Both the position numbers and the translations under genes were made by a program. A DNA stretch of 64,000 nucleotides from Dyella sp. 2HG41-7 (GTDB lineage Bacteria > Pseudomonadota > Gammaproteobacteria > Xanthomonadales > Rhodanobacteraceae). This document shows, piece after piece, positions 17,639 to 27,572 of the stretch. The number at the start of each line of letters is the position of its first letter. The stretch's first letter is position 1. Under the pieces are notes generated by a model. The model saw nothing but the letters and a program-made list of their open reading frames with translations. It was not told where the DNA came from and ran no database searches. The stretch covers positions 2,418,001-2,482,000 of the forward strand of contig NZ_JAJEJV010000004.1 in NCBI RefSeq assembly GCF_021390675.1, in the 5' to 3' direction.

Positions 17639-17833
17639 GAAAACCGCATCCTTTGAGGTAACACCTGCGTATGTCATGACCAGGACGGCGCATGACAATG
17701 TTGGGTGTCACGTGATGGTGTTGTCGATAACGGAAGACGCGCGTTGCTTGCGCCTTCCGAATGCGCACCATAGCAAAGAAACGGCGAAGTCCAAGCGCGG
17801 ACTTCTCATTTTGAGTGGATGCCCCGTGCGGAA

Positions 17834-19870
17834 CTACACTGTTTCGGCAACGACGATCGCCTCGTGCAGTCGCATGATCGTAAAGGGCTTGGTCAATACG
17901 CGCACGTTTTCGGGGATATTGGAAATCGCGTCGGCGTGGCCGGTAATGATGATGGCCGGGAGCGATGGTTTTCGACTGCGAAGCTTGCGAATGACATCGG
18001 TGCCCGACATTAGCGGCATCGCGTAATCGCTGATCAATACGTCGGTGGCCTGGAGTTCTTCGTCCGACAATTCGGCCGCTTGCACACCATCGGATAACGC
18101 GGTAACTCGGTAACCGAGTTCTTCCAGCAACGTGGTGGTGGTGAGGCGTACGCCGTCGTGATCGTCGATCAACAGCACATGTTGCATGCCATCCGCGCGA
18201 CCGTACTTGGGTTCCGCTTGCACCGGAGACGTGGCGGCGCTCTGCGGCAATTCCGTCGCCCGCGGCAACCAGATTTCAACCAGGGTGCCCTGGCCGACTT
18301 CGCTGCGAATTTGCACTTTGCCGCCCGATTGCCGCGCAAAACCGTAAACCATGCTGAGCCCGAGCCCGGTGCCTTTGCCTTGTTCCTTGGTGGTGAAGAA
18401 AGGTTCGGTGACGCGTTCGAGGTTCTTAGGCGAAATGCCGACACCGGTATCCGAAACCACCAGCACGACATAATGGCCATCCGGCAAATCGCTGTGCTCG
18501 GCCTGCGCATTGCGACAACTGATGTGGATCGTTCCGCCTTCCGGCATCGCATCGCGCGCATTGATGGCGAGATTCACCAAGGCGAGCTCCAATTGGCCCG
18601 CGTCGGCGTAGGGATGCCAAAGCTCTTTTTGCAGCTGCCATTCCAGCGTGACCATGCCGCCGAGCGTGTGTTCCAGCAAATGCGTCACCGACGTGGACAG
18701 CGTGTCCATGTCGATGCTGGCCGGTTCGAGCTTCTGCTTGCGCGCAAACGCCAGCAAACGCGCCACCAAGGCGGTGCCTTGTTCGGTCGCGCGGCGGGTA
18801 ATGGACAGCAGCCGGGAATGTTTCGCTTCCATCGGCACCGATTTTTCCAACATTTCAAGGCCACCGAGTACGGCGGCAAGCAGGTTGTTGAAATCGTGCG
18901 CGATGCCGCCGGTGATCTGGCCCAACGCATCCATCTTGCGTGAATGCAGGAGTTGCGATTCCAACTCCTTGCGGTCGGTGACATCCAGCAGAGTCCCCGC
19001 AAACTCCAAAGGTTGGTCTTGCATATCGCGCAGCAATACGCCTTGATCCAGAAAATGCCGGTACTGGCCGTCCGCATTGAGCCAGCGGTATTCCACGGCG
19101 TAACCGCGTCCTTCTTTACGTGTCGCCAATTCGGCGACGACGCGCGTCTGATCGTCCGGGTGGATGCGTTCCATCCAAGTCTTCGGTGCGGACGCCAGTT
19201 CCTCGTATGAAAAACCGGTGAGCGCCATAAAGTTGCCGCTGACGATTTGCGGATCGTGCAGCGAGGTATCGTGATCTTCCAGATAAAGCACGATCGGCAA
19301 GGATTTGATGATCGCCGTCTGCCGCTGTTCGGCGCGCCGCAATTCTTGTTCGGCCCGCAGTTTTTCGGCGTTCGCTTGCAGCGTGGTGTCGAGCAGGCGT
19401 TGTTCCTGCAGGGCTTTTAGCTGCACCTCGCGGCGCATTAGAAACAGATCGACGAATACGGCTACTTTGGATTGCAAGACGACCGGTTCGACCGGCTTGA
19501 ACACATAATCGACAGCTCCCATCGCGTAGCCGCGCAGCAGGTGTTCGACTTCTTTATTGACGGCCGATAGAAAAATAATCGGAATGCGTTTGGTCTGTTC
19601 GCGCGCGCGGATCATCTGGGCGGTTTCGTAACCATCCATGCCGGGCATGTAGACGTCCAGCAGGATCACCGCAAACTCGCCCTTGAGCAGATGCCGCAGG
19701 GCTTCTTCGCCCGAACTGGCGACGACCACTTCGGCAATATCTTCCAGCACGGTTTTGATAGCGTGCAGATTGCGCTCGTCGTCGTCGACCAGCAGAACGC
19801 GGGCGCGCTGAGACATATGCAGCGGCTCGCTTGGGATGGCGTCCAAGGACGCCAGAGGGAGAGAGTTCAT
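17834..19870 (-). CDS. hybrid sensor: REC-PAS-histidine kinase-REC
   Basis: A 678-residue soluble protein. An N-terminal receiver (about 22-140; phospho-Asp in [15 protein letters not shown]), a coiled coil, a PAS domain (about 195-305), a kinase core with His near residue 324 in [16 protein letters not shown], an ATPase domain ([23 protein letters not shown]) and a second receiver (about 560-675; Asp in [13 protein letters not shown]) are visible. There is no transmembrane helix and no DNA-binding domain. Its ATG overlaps the stop of the poly-HAMP kinase gene (ATGA, 19867-19870), so the two proteins are probably made together. The N-terminal receiver suggests it can be driven by another kinase. 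Confidence 0.95.
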   Translation of the reverse strand: MNSLPLASLDAIPSEPLHMSQRARVLLVDDDERNLHAIKTVLEDIAEVVVASSGEEALRHLLKGEFAVILLDVYMPGMDGYETAQMIRAREQTKRIPIIFLSAVNKEVEHLLRGYAMGAVDYVFKPVEPVVLQSKVAVFVDLFLMRREVQLKALQEQRLLDTTLQANAEKLRAEQELRRAEQRQTAIIKSLPIVLYLEDHDTSLHDPQIVSGNFMALTGFSYEELASAPKTWMERIHPDDQTRVVAELATRKEGRGYAVEYRWLNADGQYRHFLDQGVLLRDMQDQPLEFAGTLLDVTDRKELESQLLHSRKMDALGQITGGIAHDFNNLLAAVLGGLEMLEKSVPMEAKHSRLLSITRRATEQGTALVARLLAFARKQKLEPASIDMDTLSTSVTHLLEHTLGGMVTLEWQLQKELWHPYADAGQLELALVNLAINARDAMPEGGTIHISCRNAQAEHSDLPDGHYVVLVVSDTGVGISPKNLERVTEPFFTTKEQGKGTGLGLSMVYGFARQSGGKVQIRSEVGQGTLVEIWLPRATELPQSAATSPVQAEPKYGRADGMQHVLLIDDHDGVRLTTTTLLEELGYRVTALSDGVQAAELSDEELQATDVLISDYAMPLMSGTDVIRKLRSRKPSLPAIIITGHADAISNIPENVRVLTKPFTIMRLHEAIVVAETV

Positions 19871-22800
19871 GGACGGCTCTCCAGCGCCAGATCCAACGTG
19901 TTAGTCGACGCGGATCCATCGCGCGACCGCCGTATCCAAACGCGCAATAACGCGAGCAACAATTCAATATCCACTGGTTTTGCGATGTAATCGGAAGCGC
20001 CCGCATCCAGGCACTTCTGACGGTCGCCCTTCATCGCCTTGGCAGTGACCGCGATCATCGGTACGTTGCCGATTTCGGGAAGGGCGCGAATCTGCTGCAT
20101 GGTTTCGTAACCGTCCATCTCCGGCATCATGATGTCGATCAGCGCGACGTCGATGCCCGGCGTTCGTTCGAGAATAAGGATGCCGTCGCGGCCGCGCTCG
20201 GCGTGCAGCACTTCCGCGTTGTAGTTTTCCAGCACGCTGGTCAGCGAATAGATATTGCGGATGTCGTCGTCGACGATAAGTATTTTCGCTCCCGCAAGTT
20301 CCGGCGCGGCAATCAACTCCGTGGTGGATACCATGTTGCCGTCTGCCGTCACCGGAGCGGGCGAGACTGTCACTTCGCGAATCGATTGGGCAAGTTCGGC
20401 GAACACCGCGGTCAGGCGTTCCAGCGTCGCCGGTTTTTCCGTCACGCCGAATTCGCTCAGCGATTGATCCGACAGCATATTGTCGGCGCCGGAGATGATG
20501 TGGATCGGCACGTGCGCCGTGCAGGGGTCGTGCTTGAGCAAATTCAGCAGCACCAGGCCGTTGATATCCGACAGGCCAAGATCGAGCGTGATGGCGTGCG
20601 GGCGGAGTTTCCGCGCCAACGCCAACGTACCCGCGCCGGCCGTGGAAACCACGCCTTTGAGCCCTGCGTCGCGCGCGATATCAAGCAAGATCGATGCGAA
20701 GGTGGGGTCGTCTTCGACGATCAGCACGAAGGGCGCGTCGTCCAGCTCGTCGCGGTCGTCGGTCACTTCCATCTGCGCGGGCAGGGCGCTTGGCACGATG
20801 GCGCCGCTGTTGTCGTAGCGCGCGTTGTCGTTGTTCAAGGTTGGCGCCGACTTCGAAGTCAGTTCCATCGGCAAGAACAGCGTGAAGGTGGAGCCTTGTC
20901 CCGGCACGGAGCGAACCTGCAGTTCGCCGCCCAGCAGGCGCGCGATTTCGCGACTGATCGACAAACCCAGGCCCGTGCCGCCGTATTTACGGCTGGTGGT
21001 GCCGTCGGCCTGTTGGAAGGCTTCGAAAATCAGCTTCTGCTTGTCTTTGGGAATGCCGATGCCCGTATCGGTGACGGCAATCTCGATGGCGGCTTCAGCA
21101 TCGCGCAGCACGGCGTGATTGATGCTCCAACCGCTGCGCACCAGATCCACCGTCAAGGTCACGTTGCCGTGCGAGGTGAACTTGAACGCGTTGGACAAAA
21201 GGTTCAGCACGATCTGCTGCAGGCGTTTTTCGTCGGTGCGGATGGAGGCCGGAATCGTGGCGCCGAAATTCACCTTGAAGTCCAGGTTCTTGTCTGAGGC
21301 AAGCTGACGGAACGTACGCTCCATATGTTGTTTCAGGCTGCTCATCGACATATCGCCGATTTCGATCGACACCGTGCCGGACTCGATCTTGGACAGATCG
21401 AGAATGTCGTTGATCAGGCTGAGCAAGTCCGAGCCCGCGGAGTGAATGGTGCGTGCGAATTCGACCTGCTTCTCGTTGAGGTTGCCTTGCGGGTTGCCGG
21501 AGAGAAGGCGCGAAAGAATCAGCAGCGAGTTGAGCGGCGTGCGCAACTCATGACTCATATTAGCGAGGAACTCGGATTTGTATTTCGAGGTAAGCGCCAA
21601 CTGTTCCGCTTTTTCTTCCACCGCGCGGCGGGCGAGTTCGATTTCGAAGTTCTTGGCTTCCACCTGCTTCTTTTCGTTTTCCAGAAGCTGGGCTTTTTCC
21701 TGCAATTCTTCGTTGGTGGTGTGCAGCTCTTCCTGCTTGGTGGTGAGTTCGGTCTGGCGCGCCTGCAGTTCTTGCGTCAGCAACTGAGATTGCTTCAACA
21801 GACCCTCGGTGCGCATGGTCGCGGCGATGGTGTTGAGCACGATGCCGATCGATTCGAGCAGTGGATGCAGGAAGCTCTGGTGCGTTTCGTTGAAACGACT
21901 GAAGGAGGCAAGCTCGATCACCGCCTTGACGTCGTTTTCGAACAGCGCGGGCAATACGGCGATATTGACCGGCGCCATCTGGCCGAGACCCGAGCTGATG
22001 CGAATGAAATCGCCGGGCACGTCCGTCAGCATCAATGCGCGTTTATCCGCGGCGCATTGACCGATTAGTCCTTCGCGCAATTTGAAGGTGGGCTTGAGCA
22101 TGTCCTTGCTTTCCGCGCCGTAGCTGGCGACGAGATCAAGCACGGTTTCGTTTTCTTCGCGACGCGTGACATAAAACACGCCGTATTGAGCGTTCACCAG
22201 CGGCGCGAGTTCCGACATGATCAGATTGGAAACGGTCGCCAGATCGCGTTCGCCCTGCAGCATGCGCGAGAAGCGGGCGAGGTTGGTTTTCAGCCAGTCC
22301 TGCTCCGCGTTCTTCAACGTTTGATCCTTCAGATTGCGGATCATCTCGTTGATGTTGTCTTTCAGCGAGGCCATTTCGCCGGACGCTTCCACCGCGATGG
22401 AGCGGGAGAGGTCGCCCTTGGTCACGGCCGTGGCTACGTCAGCGATCGAACGCACCTGGTTGGTCAGGTTCGCCGCCAGCTGGTTCACGTTGTCGGTCAA
22501 GTCGCGCCACAGGCCTGCCGCGCTCGGTACGCGCGCTTGGCCACCAAGCCTGCCTTCGATACCCACTTCGCGCGCCATGTTGGTGACCTGGTCGGCGAAG
22601 GTGGCGAGCGTTTCGATCATGCCGTTGAAGGTGTCGGCGAGCGCGGCGATTTCGCCCTTGGCGTCCACGGCCAGTTTGCGTTTGAGGTTGCCTTGCGCCA
22701 CCGCGGTCACCACGTCCGCAATGCTTCGCACTTGGTTGGTCAGGTTGGTGGCCATCAGGTTGACGTTGTCGGTAAGGTCCTTCCAGGTACCGCCGACGCC

Positions 22801-24984
22801 GGGCACTTTCGCCTGGCCGCCGAGTTTGCCTTCGGTGCCCACTTCGCGCGCCACGCGCGTTACTTCCGAAGCAAAGGAGTTGAGCTGATCCACCATGGTG
22901 TTGATGGTGTTCTTCAACTCCAGAATTTCGCCTTTCACGTCCACGGTAATCTTTTTGGAAAGGTCGCCGCGCGCCACGGCGGTGGTGACGTCCGCGATGT
23001 TGCGCACCTGGCCGGTGAGGTTGTCGGCCATCAGGTTCACGTTATCGGTAAGGTCTTTCCACGTGCCGGCGATGCCGCGCACTTGCGCCTGGCCGCCGAG
23101 TTTTCCTTCGGTGCCCACTTCGCGCGCCACGCGCGTCACTTCCGATGCGAAGCCGTTGAGCTGATCCACCATCACGTTGATGGTGTTCTTCAATTCCAAG
23201 ATTTCGCCCTTAACGTCCACGGTGATCTTTTTGGACAAATCGCCCAATGCCACCGCTGTCGTCACGTCCGCGATGTTGCGCACCTGGCCGGTGAGATTGT
23301 CGGCCATCAGGTTCACGTTATCGGTCAAGTCCTTCCACGTACCTGCCACGCCAGACACTTGCGCCTGACCGCCGAGCTTACCTTCGGTACCCACTTCGCG
23401 CGCCACGCGCGTTACTTCGGACGCAAAGGCGTTGAGCTGATCCACCATCGTATTGATGGTGTTCTTCAATTCGAGAATTTCGCCCTTGACGTCCACGGTG
23501 ATCTTTTTGGAAAGATCGCCGCGCGCCACAGCGGTGGTCACCTCCGCGATATTGCGCACCTGGCCCGTCAAATTGCCGGCCATCAGGTTGACGTTGTCGG
23601 TAAGGTCTTTCCACGTACCGCCTACGCCTTCCACGCGCGCCTGGCCGCCCAGCTTGCCTTCCGAACCCACTTCGCGCGCCACACGCGTTACTTCCGAGGC
23701 GAAGGAGTTGAGCTGGTCCACCATGGTGTTGATGGTGTTCTTCAACTCCAGGATTTCGCCTTTCACGTCCACGGTGATCTTCTTGGAAAGATCGCCGCGC
23801 GCCACGGCGGTGGTTACTTCGGCAATGTTGCGCACCTGGCCGGTCAGGTTGTCGGCCATCAGGTTGACGTTGTCGGTAAGGTCTTTCCACGTGCCCGCTA
23901 CACCAGGCACTTTCGCCTGACCGCCGAGGTTGCCTTCCGTACCCACTTCGCGCGCCACGCGCGTTACTTCCGACGCAAAGCCGTTGAGCTGGTCCACCAT
24001 CACGTTGATGGTGTTCTTCAATTCTAAAATTTCGCCTTTCACGTCCACGGTGATCTTTTTGGAAAGATCGCCCGACGCCACCGCGGTGGTCACTTCAGCG
24101 ATGTTGCGCACCTGACCAGTAAGGTTGTCGGCCATCAGGTTGACGTTATCGGTGAGGTCCTTCCAGGTGCCTGCCACACCCAGCACCTGCGCCTGACCGC
24201 CGAGCTTGCCTTCGGTGCCCACTTCGCGCGCCACGCGCGTTACTTCCGACGCAAAGGCGTTGAGCTGATCCACCATGGTGTTGATGGTGATTTTCAATTC
24301 AAGGATTTCGCCTTTTACGTCCACGGTGATCTTTTTGGACAAATCGCCCAACGCCACGGCCGTGGTCACTTCGGCGATATTGCGCACCTGGCCGGTAAGG
24401 TTGTCGGCCATCAGGTTCACGTTGTCGGTAAGGTCTTTCCAGGTGCCGGCGACGCCTTCCACGCGCGCCTGACCACCCAACTTTCCTTCGGTACCGACTT
24501 CGCGCGCCACGCGCGTCACTTCCGAGGCGAAGGAAGTGAGCTGGTCCACCATCGTGTTTACCACTTCGCCGATGCGCAGAAATTCACCGCGCAAAGGGCG
24601 ACCGTCGATCTCGACCGTCATGGATTGCGAAAGATCGCCTTTCGCCACGGCGCCGATCACACGGGCGACTTCGGCGGTGGGCTGCACCATGTCTTCGATC
24701 AATTCGTTCACCGCCAACATGGCGGTTTCCCATCCGCCCGTCGCCGCTTTGACGCGACCGCGCTGGGTGATTTTTCCTTCCTTGCCGACCACCTGAGAAA
24801 GTCGTTCGAGCTCCGCCGTCATCTGCTGATTGAGAATCACGACTTCGTTGAACAGTAGCGCGAGCTTGCCATCTTCGCCCGGCAAGTCATCAGGCAAACG
24901 CACATTGAAATCGCCGCGTCGAAAACTGCGTAGCGCAGCGATCACTTGACGGCGTTCGAGAACTTCCCAGGCGTCGGCGTTCAT
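19867..24984 (-). CDS. giant soluble poly-HAMP hybrid histidine kinase
   Basis: A 1705-residue protein with no signal peptide or membrane helix. Residues 1 to about 890 are a chain of HAMP-like units; six of them (about 195-750) are nearly identical copies of a 92-residue unit containing [19 protein letters not shown], flanked by more diverged copies. A GAF domain (about 925-1070), a long coiled coil, the kinase core (His near 1145 in [26 protein letters not shown] in the ATPase) and two receivers (Asp near 1468 in TLDLGLSD and near 1615 in [14 protein letters not shown]) follow. No Hpt domain is present. The layout resembles fungal group III (Nik1/Os-1) osmosensor kinases. A GGAG site precedes ATG 24984. 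Confidence 0.95.
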   Translation of the reverse strand: MNADAWEVLERRQVIAALRSFRRGDFNVRLPDDLPGEDGKLALLFNEVVILNQQMTAELERLSQVVGKEGKITQRGRVKAATGGWETAMLAVNELIEDMVQPTAEVARVIGAVAKGDLSQSMTVEIDGRPLRGEFLRIGEVVNTMVDQLTSFASEVTRVAREVGTEGKLGGQARVEGVAGTWKDLTDNVNLMADNLTGQVRNIAEVTTAVALGDLSKKITVDVKGEILELKITINTMVDQLNAFASEVTRVAREVGTEGKLGGQAQVLGVAGTWKDLTDNVNLMADNLTGQVRNIAEVTTAVASGDLSKKITVDVKGEILELKNTINVMVDQLNGFASEVTRVAREVGTEGNLGGQAKVPGVAGTWKDLTDNVNLMADNLTGQVRNIAEVTTAVARGDLSKKITVDVKGEILELKNTINTMVDQLNSFASEVTRVAREVGSEGKLGGQARVEGVGGTWKDLTDNVNLMAGNLTGQVRNIAEVTTAVARGDLSKKITVDVKGEILELKNTINTMVDQLNAFASEVTRVAREVGTEGKLGGQAQVSGVAGTWKDLTDNVNLMADNLTGQVRNIADVTTAVALGDLSKKITVDVKGEILELKNTINVMVDQLNGFASEVTRVAREVGTEGKLGGQAQVRGIAGTWKDLTDNVNLMADNLTGQVRNIADVTTAVARGDLSKKITVDVKGEILELKNTINTMVDQLNSFASEVTRVAREVGTEGKLGGQAKVPGVGGTWKDLTDNVNLMATNLTNQVRSIADVVTAVAQGNLKRKLAVDAKGEIAALADTFNGMIETLATFADQVTNMAREVGIEGRLGGQARVPSAAGLWRDLTDNVNQLAANLTNQVRSIADVATAVTKGDLSRSIAVEASGEMASLKDNINEMIRNLKDQTLKNAEQDWLKTNLARFSRMLQGERDLATVSNLIMSELAPLVNAQYGVFYVTRREENETVLDLVASYGAESKDMLKPTFKLREGLIGQCAADKRALMLTDVPGDFIRISSGLGQMAPVNIAVLPALFENDVKAVIELASFSRFNETHQSFLHPLLESIGIVLNTIAATMRTEGLLKQSQLLTQELQARQTELTTKQEELHTTNEELQEKAQLLENEKKQVEAKNFEIELARRAVEEKAEQLALTSKYKSEFLANMSHELRTPLNSLLILSRLLSGNPQGNLNEKQVEFARTIHSAGSDLLSLINDILDLSKIESGTVSIEIGDMSMSSLKQHMERTFRQLASDKNLDFKVNFGATIPASIRTDEKRLQQIVLNLLSNAFKFTSHGNVTLTVDLVRSGWSINHAVLRDAEAAIEIAVTDTGIGIPKDKQKLIFEAFQQADGTTSRKYGGTGLGLSISREIARLLGGELQVRSVPGQGSTFTLFLPMELTSKSAPTLNNDNARYDNSGAIVPSALPAQMEVTDDRDELDDAPFVLIVEDDPTFASILLDIARDAGLKGVVSTAGAGTLALARKLRPHAITLDLGLSDINGLVLLNLLKHDPCTAHVPIHIISGADNMLSDQSLSEFGVTEKPATLERLTAVFAELAQSIREVTVSPAPVTADGNMVSTTELIAAPELAGAKILIVDDDIRNIYSLTSVLENYNAEVLHAERGRDGILILERTPGIDVALIDIMMPEMDGYETMQQIRALPEIGNVPMIAVTAKAMKGDRQKCLDAGASDYIAKPVDIELLLALLRVWIRRSRDGSASTNTLDLALESRP
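22750..24540. repeat. six tandem 276-bp units within the poly-HAMP gene
   Basis: The same landmark GGT[GA]ATCTTTTTGGA (or close variants) occurs at 22945, 23221, 23497, 23773, 24049 and 24325, exactly 276 bases apart. Units differ mainly at silent positions and at a few codons (for example [11 protein letters not shown] and the AQV/AKV/ARV linker). It is a coding repeat, with no unique spacers, so not CRISPR. Such an array can gain or lose units by recombination without shifting the frame. Confidence 0.93.
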
Positions 24985-25271
24985 TTGAGCTCCGCAATAA
25001 ACATCTTTATAAGTACAAGGTCATTATTCAAATTGTGGGCACGACAAATTATTGCTTGCAGCACATCTCTGCGCTTTGGTTCAAGCACATCCGGCATTCC
25101 ATGCTATGCCCCCTTAATGAAGCTCGCCATCGCAAAAGCGCAGGGAAACATGCACGTGTGTTTCCTTTGCCCTCTGGTTTTGTAAGGCGAATTTCATTTA
25201 GTCGATACTTATTCTTCACATGTCGCGCAGAGGGCGCGTGAAGATTTCCGGGGACTGTCTAAAAACCCTAG

Positions 25272-25321
25272 ATTTTTTCGGCGTCATTCGGCCAAAAGAA
25301 CGCCAGCCGGACGCCGAAAAA
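25272..25321. other. 13-bp stem-loop with A/T-ended arms
   Basis: TTTTTTCGGCGTC (25272-25284) pairs exactly with GACGCCGAAAAAA-type sequence at 25309-25321, enclosing 24 bases that contain a smaller CGGC/GCCG hairpin. The arms would give a U-run after the stem on either strand, as in a bidirectional terminator, yet the flanking genes are divergent. It may end an antisense or small RNA, or mark a remnant of a lost gene. Confidence 0.5.
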
Positions 25322-25458
25322 GAGGCCAGTTCATCGCGCGACCGCCACTAGAGCGACGTTGCGGCAATGCGTGAGACAAAGTGTCGGCGCAGGGCATCGC
25401 GGCGACGTCGATCGCCATTTCCAATTGCAACAGCGATCAAGGGCGTCAAACCGACCGC

Positions 25459-25511
25459 TTGACTTCGTCGGCAAACCGATTAATCATTTAACCAATACGT
25501 TAATTGCTTAA
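25459..25511 (+). promoter_or_regulatory. promoter with paired TTAA-N4-TTAA operator sites
   Basis: TTGACT (25459-25464), a 17-base spacer and AATCAT (25482-25487) form a plausible sigma-70 promoter for the regulator at 25518. Two copies of TTAA-N4-TTAA, TTAATCATTTAA (25480-25491) and TTAATTGCTTAA (25500-25511), start exactly 20 bases apart, about two helical turns. The first overlaps the -10 box and the second abuts the start region. This is the arrangement expected for autorepression by the ArsR-type protein. Confidence 0.5.
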
Positions 25512-25517
25512 TTGTAT

Positions 25518-25838
25518 ATGACCGTCGACCGTATCTTTGAAGCCTTGGCCTCCACCGTTCGCCGAGAAATTCTGGCGTATTTATCGGCGCAGGAACTTAC
25601 CGCCGGAGACATTGCCGGACGTTTCGAGATGAGCGCGCCCGCTGTGTCCCGCCACTTGTCCGTGCTTGAAGTGGCCGGCCTGGTGAGCAGCGAACGGCGC
25701 GGCCAATACGTTTACTACCAGCTCAATCGCGACAACCTCGTCAATACGTTGACGGGCTTCGCGTTGGAGGTTTGTCCCAAAGGCGGTCCGCTCAAACGCG
25801 AATCGCGCCGATTGCGCACCGCAAAGAAAAACGCCTGA
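25518..25838 (+). CDS. ArsR-family repressor, SdpR-like
   Basis: A 106-residue winged-helix regulator. IFEALASTVRREILAYLS opens the domain, the recognition helix is MSAPAVSRHLSVLEVAGLV, and the wing ends in RRGQYVYYQL, close to the SdpR autorepressor group. No cysteine-based metal site of the classical ArsR type is visible (single Cys near the end). ATG 25518 is preferred over a TTG two codons upstream, though the ribosome site is weak. Likely operator repeats lie directly upstream. The cupin/DUF2867-like gene follows after 27 bases, so it is the probable regulated partner. Confidence 0.88.
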   Translation: MTVDRIFEALASTVRREILAYLSAQELTAGDIAGRFEMSAPAVSRHLSVLEVAGLVSSERRGQYVYYQLNRDNLVNTLTGFALEVCPKGGPLKRESRRLRTAKKNA

Positions 25839-25865
25839 ACATCACGCTCCATCGGGGGTATCGCC

Positions 25866-27284
25866 ATGTCGTTCGCGCAAGCCGAAAACAGCATGTGGTT
25901 TGGTCCCGGTTCCCGGGTCGAATCGAGTTTCCCTTCGGCGCAACTGCGATTCAACGACGCGCAGCTGCCGGTGGAGGTGTCGCTGATCGCTCAGCTTGGT
26001 CATGGCGCCGGCAATCAACTCTGTGCCGGTGTACAGGAGCGCCAAAGCAAGCATCGCCATTTTATCGATGCATTGGAGGAACCCTCCGCCCGCATCGGCG
26101 ATGCGAATTTCTCCAAAGGCGATGCGACCTCGCTATATATGTTTTCGGTCGGGGAGAACGGCCATCCCTTTCATCGTCATGCGGGACATCGCGTGTTCAC
26201 CGCGGTCTCCGGCAGCGGCGGGGCGCGACTGCGTTTCGCAAGCGCAACCGACGAGCAGCTTGAACGCGATCCGGCGAGCTTTATTGCGGCTATGCGCAGT
26301 GTGGAAATTCCGCCCGACTGCTTATTTACAGTTCGCTTCGGCGGCGGTATCTGGCATCAGTTCACGCCGCTGAAGGAGCGTTCCGCGCATCCGGCTCTGT
26401 TTGCCGTGTCGTGTCATACCAACGAACTGGGCGGCGCGCTTTCTGATGCGCAACGTAGCCAGGTCGTATCCAGTGAAGCCAGCATCCCGAGCCTCACCGA
26501 ATTATTGCCCGAACGTGTCGTCGCATTCCTTCGCGGTACGTCGCTGGAACGTTCTCGCGTGCCGACGATCGTGCTCTCGCTCGATGCGCCGAAGGGTAGC
26601 GTGCATGCGCGGCTGTGCAGTGCGGTACGCGCGAGTGCAGGGTGGTTGCGCGGGCATCTGTCGCGTTGTCGACGCAGCATCGGTTATTTTTGGGATAGCG
26701 GATTGACCGTCGAACATCTGGCGCATATGCCGCCGAATTCACTGTTGCGCGAGCAACTCGACGATGGCCCGATCCACCACGAAGACACCTTTCGCCTGAG
26801 CGTAATCGACGGCGCCCTTGCTCGACAGGGCTCGCATGCCTTGCTTGCGGCATTGCTCCAAAGCTTCGTCGAATGCCCGCCCGATAGCGTCAGCCAGCTT
26901 ATGGCCCTGCGTAACGCGCTCGTAAAACCCATGGGCTTGCGTACATCGCCACTGGGATGCCCCGTGTCTTCGCTGCTATCGCCATGCGGCGAGTCCGTCT
27001 TTGCGGGGCGCTTTCCAGTGAAGGGGCAGTGCGCGGGTCGTTTCGGCGACTCGCATGAAGTCGTTCTAGGCGCGAACGACAAACATCTTGTTTTTCGCTC
27101 GTGTGTCGGCGTTACCGTAACGGGCGATCGCGTCGACTTTACCCTCGGCTCGCGCGTGCGATGCACGAATCGTTTCGGCCATGTCTATATGCGATTGATC
27201 GACAGCGCTCATCGCCGCCACGTGGCGCCGACGCTACTGCGGCATGCGGTGCAAAACCTGCGGCGAACGCAGCCGCCTGCGTAA
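25866..27284 (+). CDS. cupin-like/DUF2867-like fusion protein
   Basis: A 472-residue protein with no signal peptide. The N-terminal half has a cupin-like core: HPFHRHAGHRVFTAVSGSGG supplies HxxH-type ligands and FGGGIWHQF a second His. The C-terminal part (about 300-472) resembles DUF2867: DTFRLSVIDG, LMALRNALVKPMGLRT, EVVLGANDKHLVFRSCVGV and a final FGHVYMRLIDSAHRRHVAPTLL helix. DUF2867 proteins are often encoded next to SdpR-type repressors, as here. The fusion may couple small-molecule binding to a DUF2867 activity. I infer both domains from recalled patterns; function unknown. Confidence 0.6.
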   Translation: MSFAQAENSMWFGPGSRVESSFPSAQLRFNDAQLPVEVSLIAQLGHGAGNQLCAGVQERQSKHRHFIDALEEPSARIGDANFSKGDATSLYMFSVGENGHPFHRHAGHRVFTAVSGSGGARLRFASATDEQLERDPASFIAAMRSVEIPPDCLFTVRFGGGIWHQFTPLKERSAHPALFAVSCHTNELGGALSDAQRSQVVSSEASIPSLTELLPERVVAFLRGTSLERSRVPTIVLSLDAPKGSVHARLCSAVRASAGWLRGHLSRCRRSIGYFWDSGLTVEHLAHMPPNSLLREQLDDGPIHHEDTFRLSVIDGALARQGSHALLAALLQSFVECPPDSVSQLMALRNALVKPMGLRTSPLGCPVSSLLSPCGESVFAGRFPVKGQCAGRFGDSHEVVLGANDKHLVFRSCVGVTVTGDRVDFTLGSRVRCTNRFGHVYMRLIDSAHRRHVAPTLLRHAVQNLRRTQPPA

Positions 27285-27572
27285 CGCGGCGGCAACGGTA
27301 ACGCGCGACTCTCATGGCGTGAGCCAACCATCCTGTCGCACGGGCGCCGGCCACCAAAGCCGTGCACGATCATGTGAATAAACGGCATATGTAACGAAAA
27401 TCCATATATGCAATGGGTTTTTATATTTGATTTCAGGGTGGTCAAGCGCGCACACTGGCGCGGCTATTAATGAGGGGATTGATGGCCGGGGGTCACCTTG
27501 CTGACGAGCAAGGCGGCATTTGCTGAGGGGTTTTGTCGATTGAAACAGCAACGGTGAACGGGAGATGCCACT

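Larger units (their letters stand above)
24985..25517. other. 533-base divergent intergenic region
   Basis: This region separates the minus-strand kinase operon from the plus-strand SdpR-like regulator. I see no credible gene; short frames here have no ribosome site or recognisable sequence. It holds the long stem-loop at 25272-25321 and the paired TTAA-N4-TTAA sites at 25480-25511, both listed separately. The promoter of the kinase operon should lie near 24985-25100 on the minus strand but I cannot place it with confidence. Confidence 0.6.

Noticed and set aside
22186-24027. A long plus-strand open frame (613 residues) opposite the poly-HAMP gene
   Set aside because: It is antisense to a clearly conserved repeat kinase; its His-rich repeats mirror the codons of the real gene in GC-rich DNA, and it has no ribosome site or known domain.
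22750-24540. CRISPR array
   Set aside because: The repeats are 276 bases long, contiguous and protein-coding, with no unique spacers and no cas genes.
25245-25265. Insertion sequence terminal repeat (GGGGACTGTCTAAAAA)
   Set aside because: The motif looks like some transposon ends, but there is no partner inverted copy or transposase nearby.
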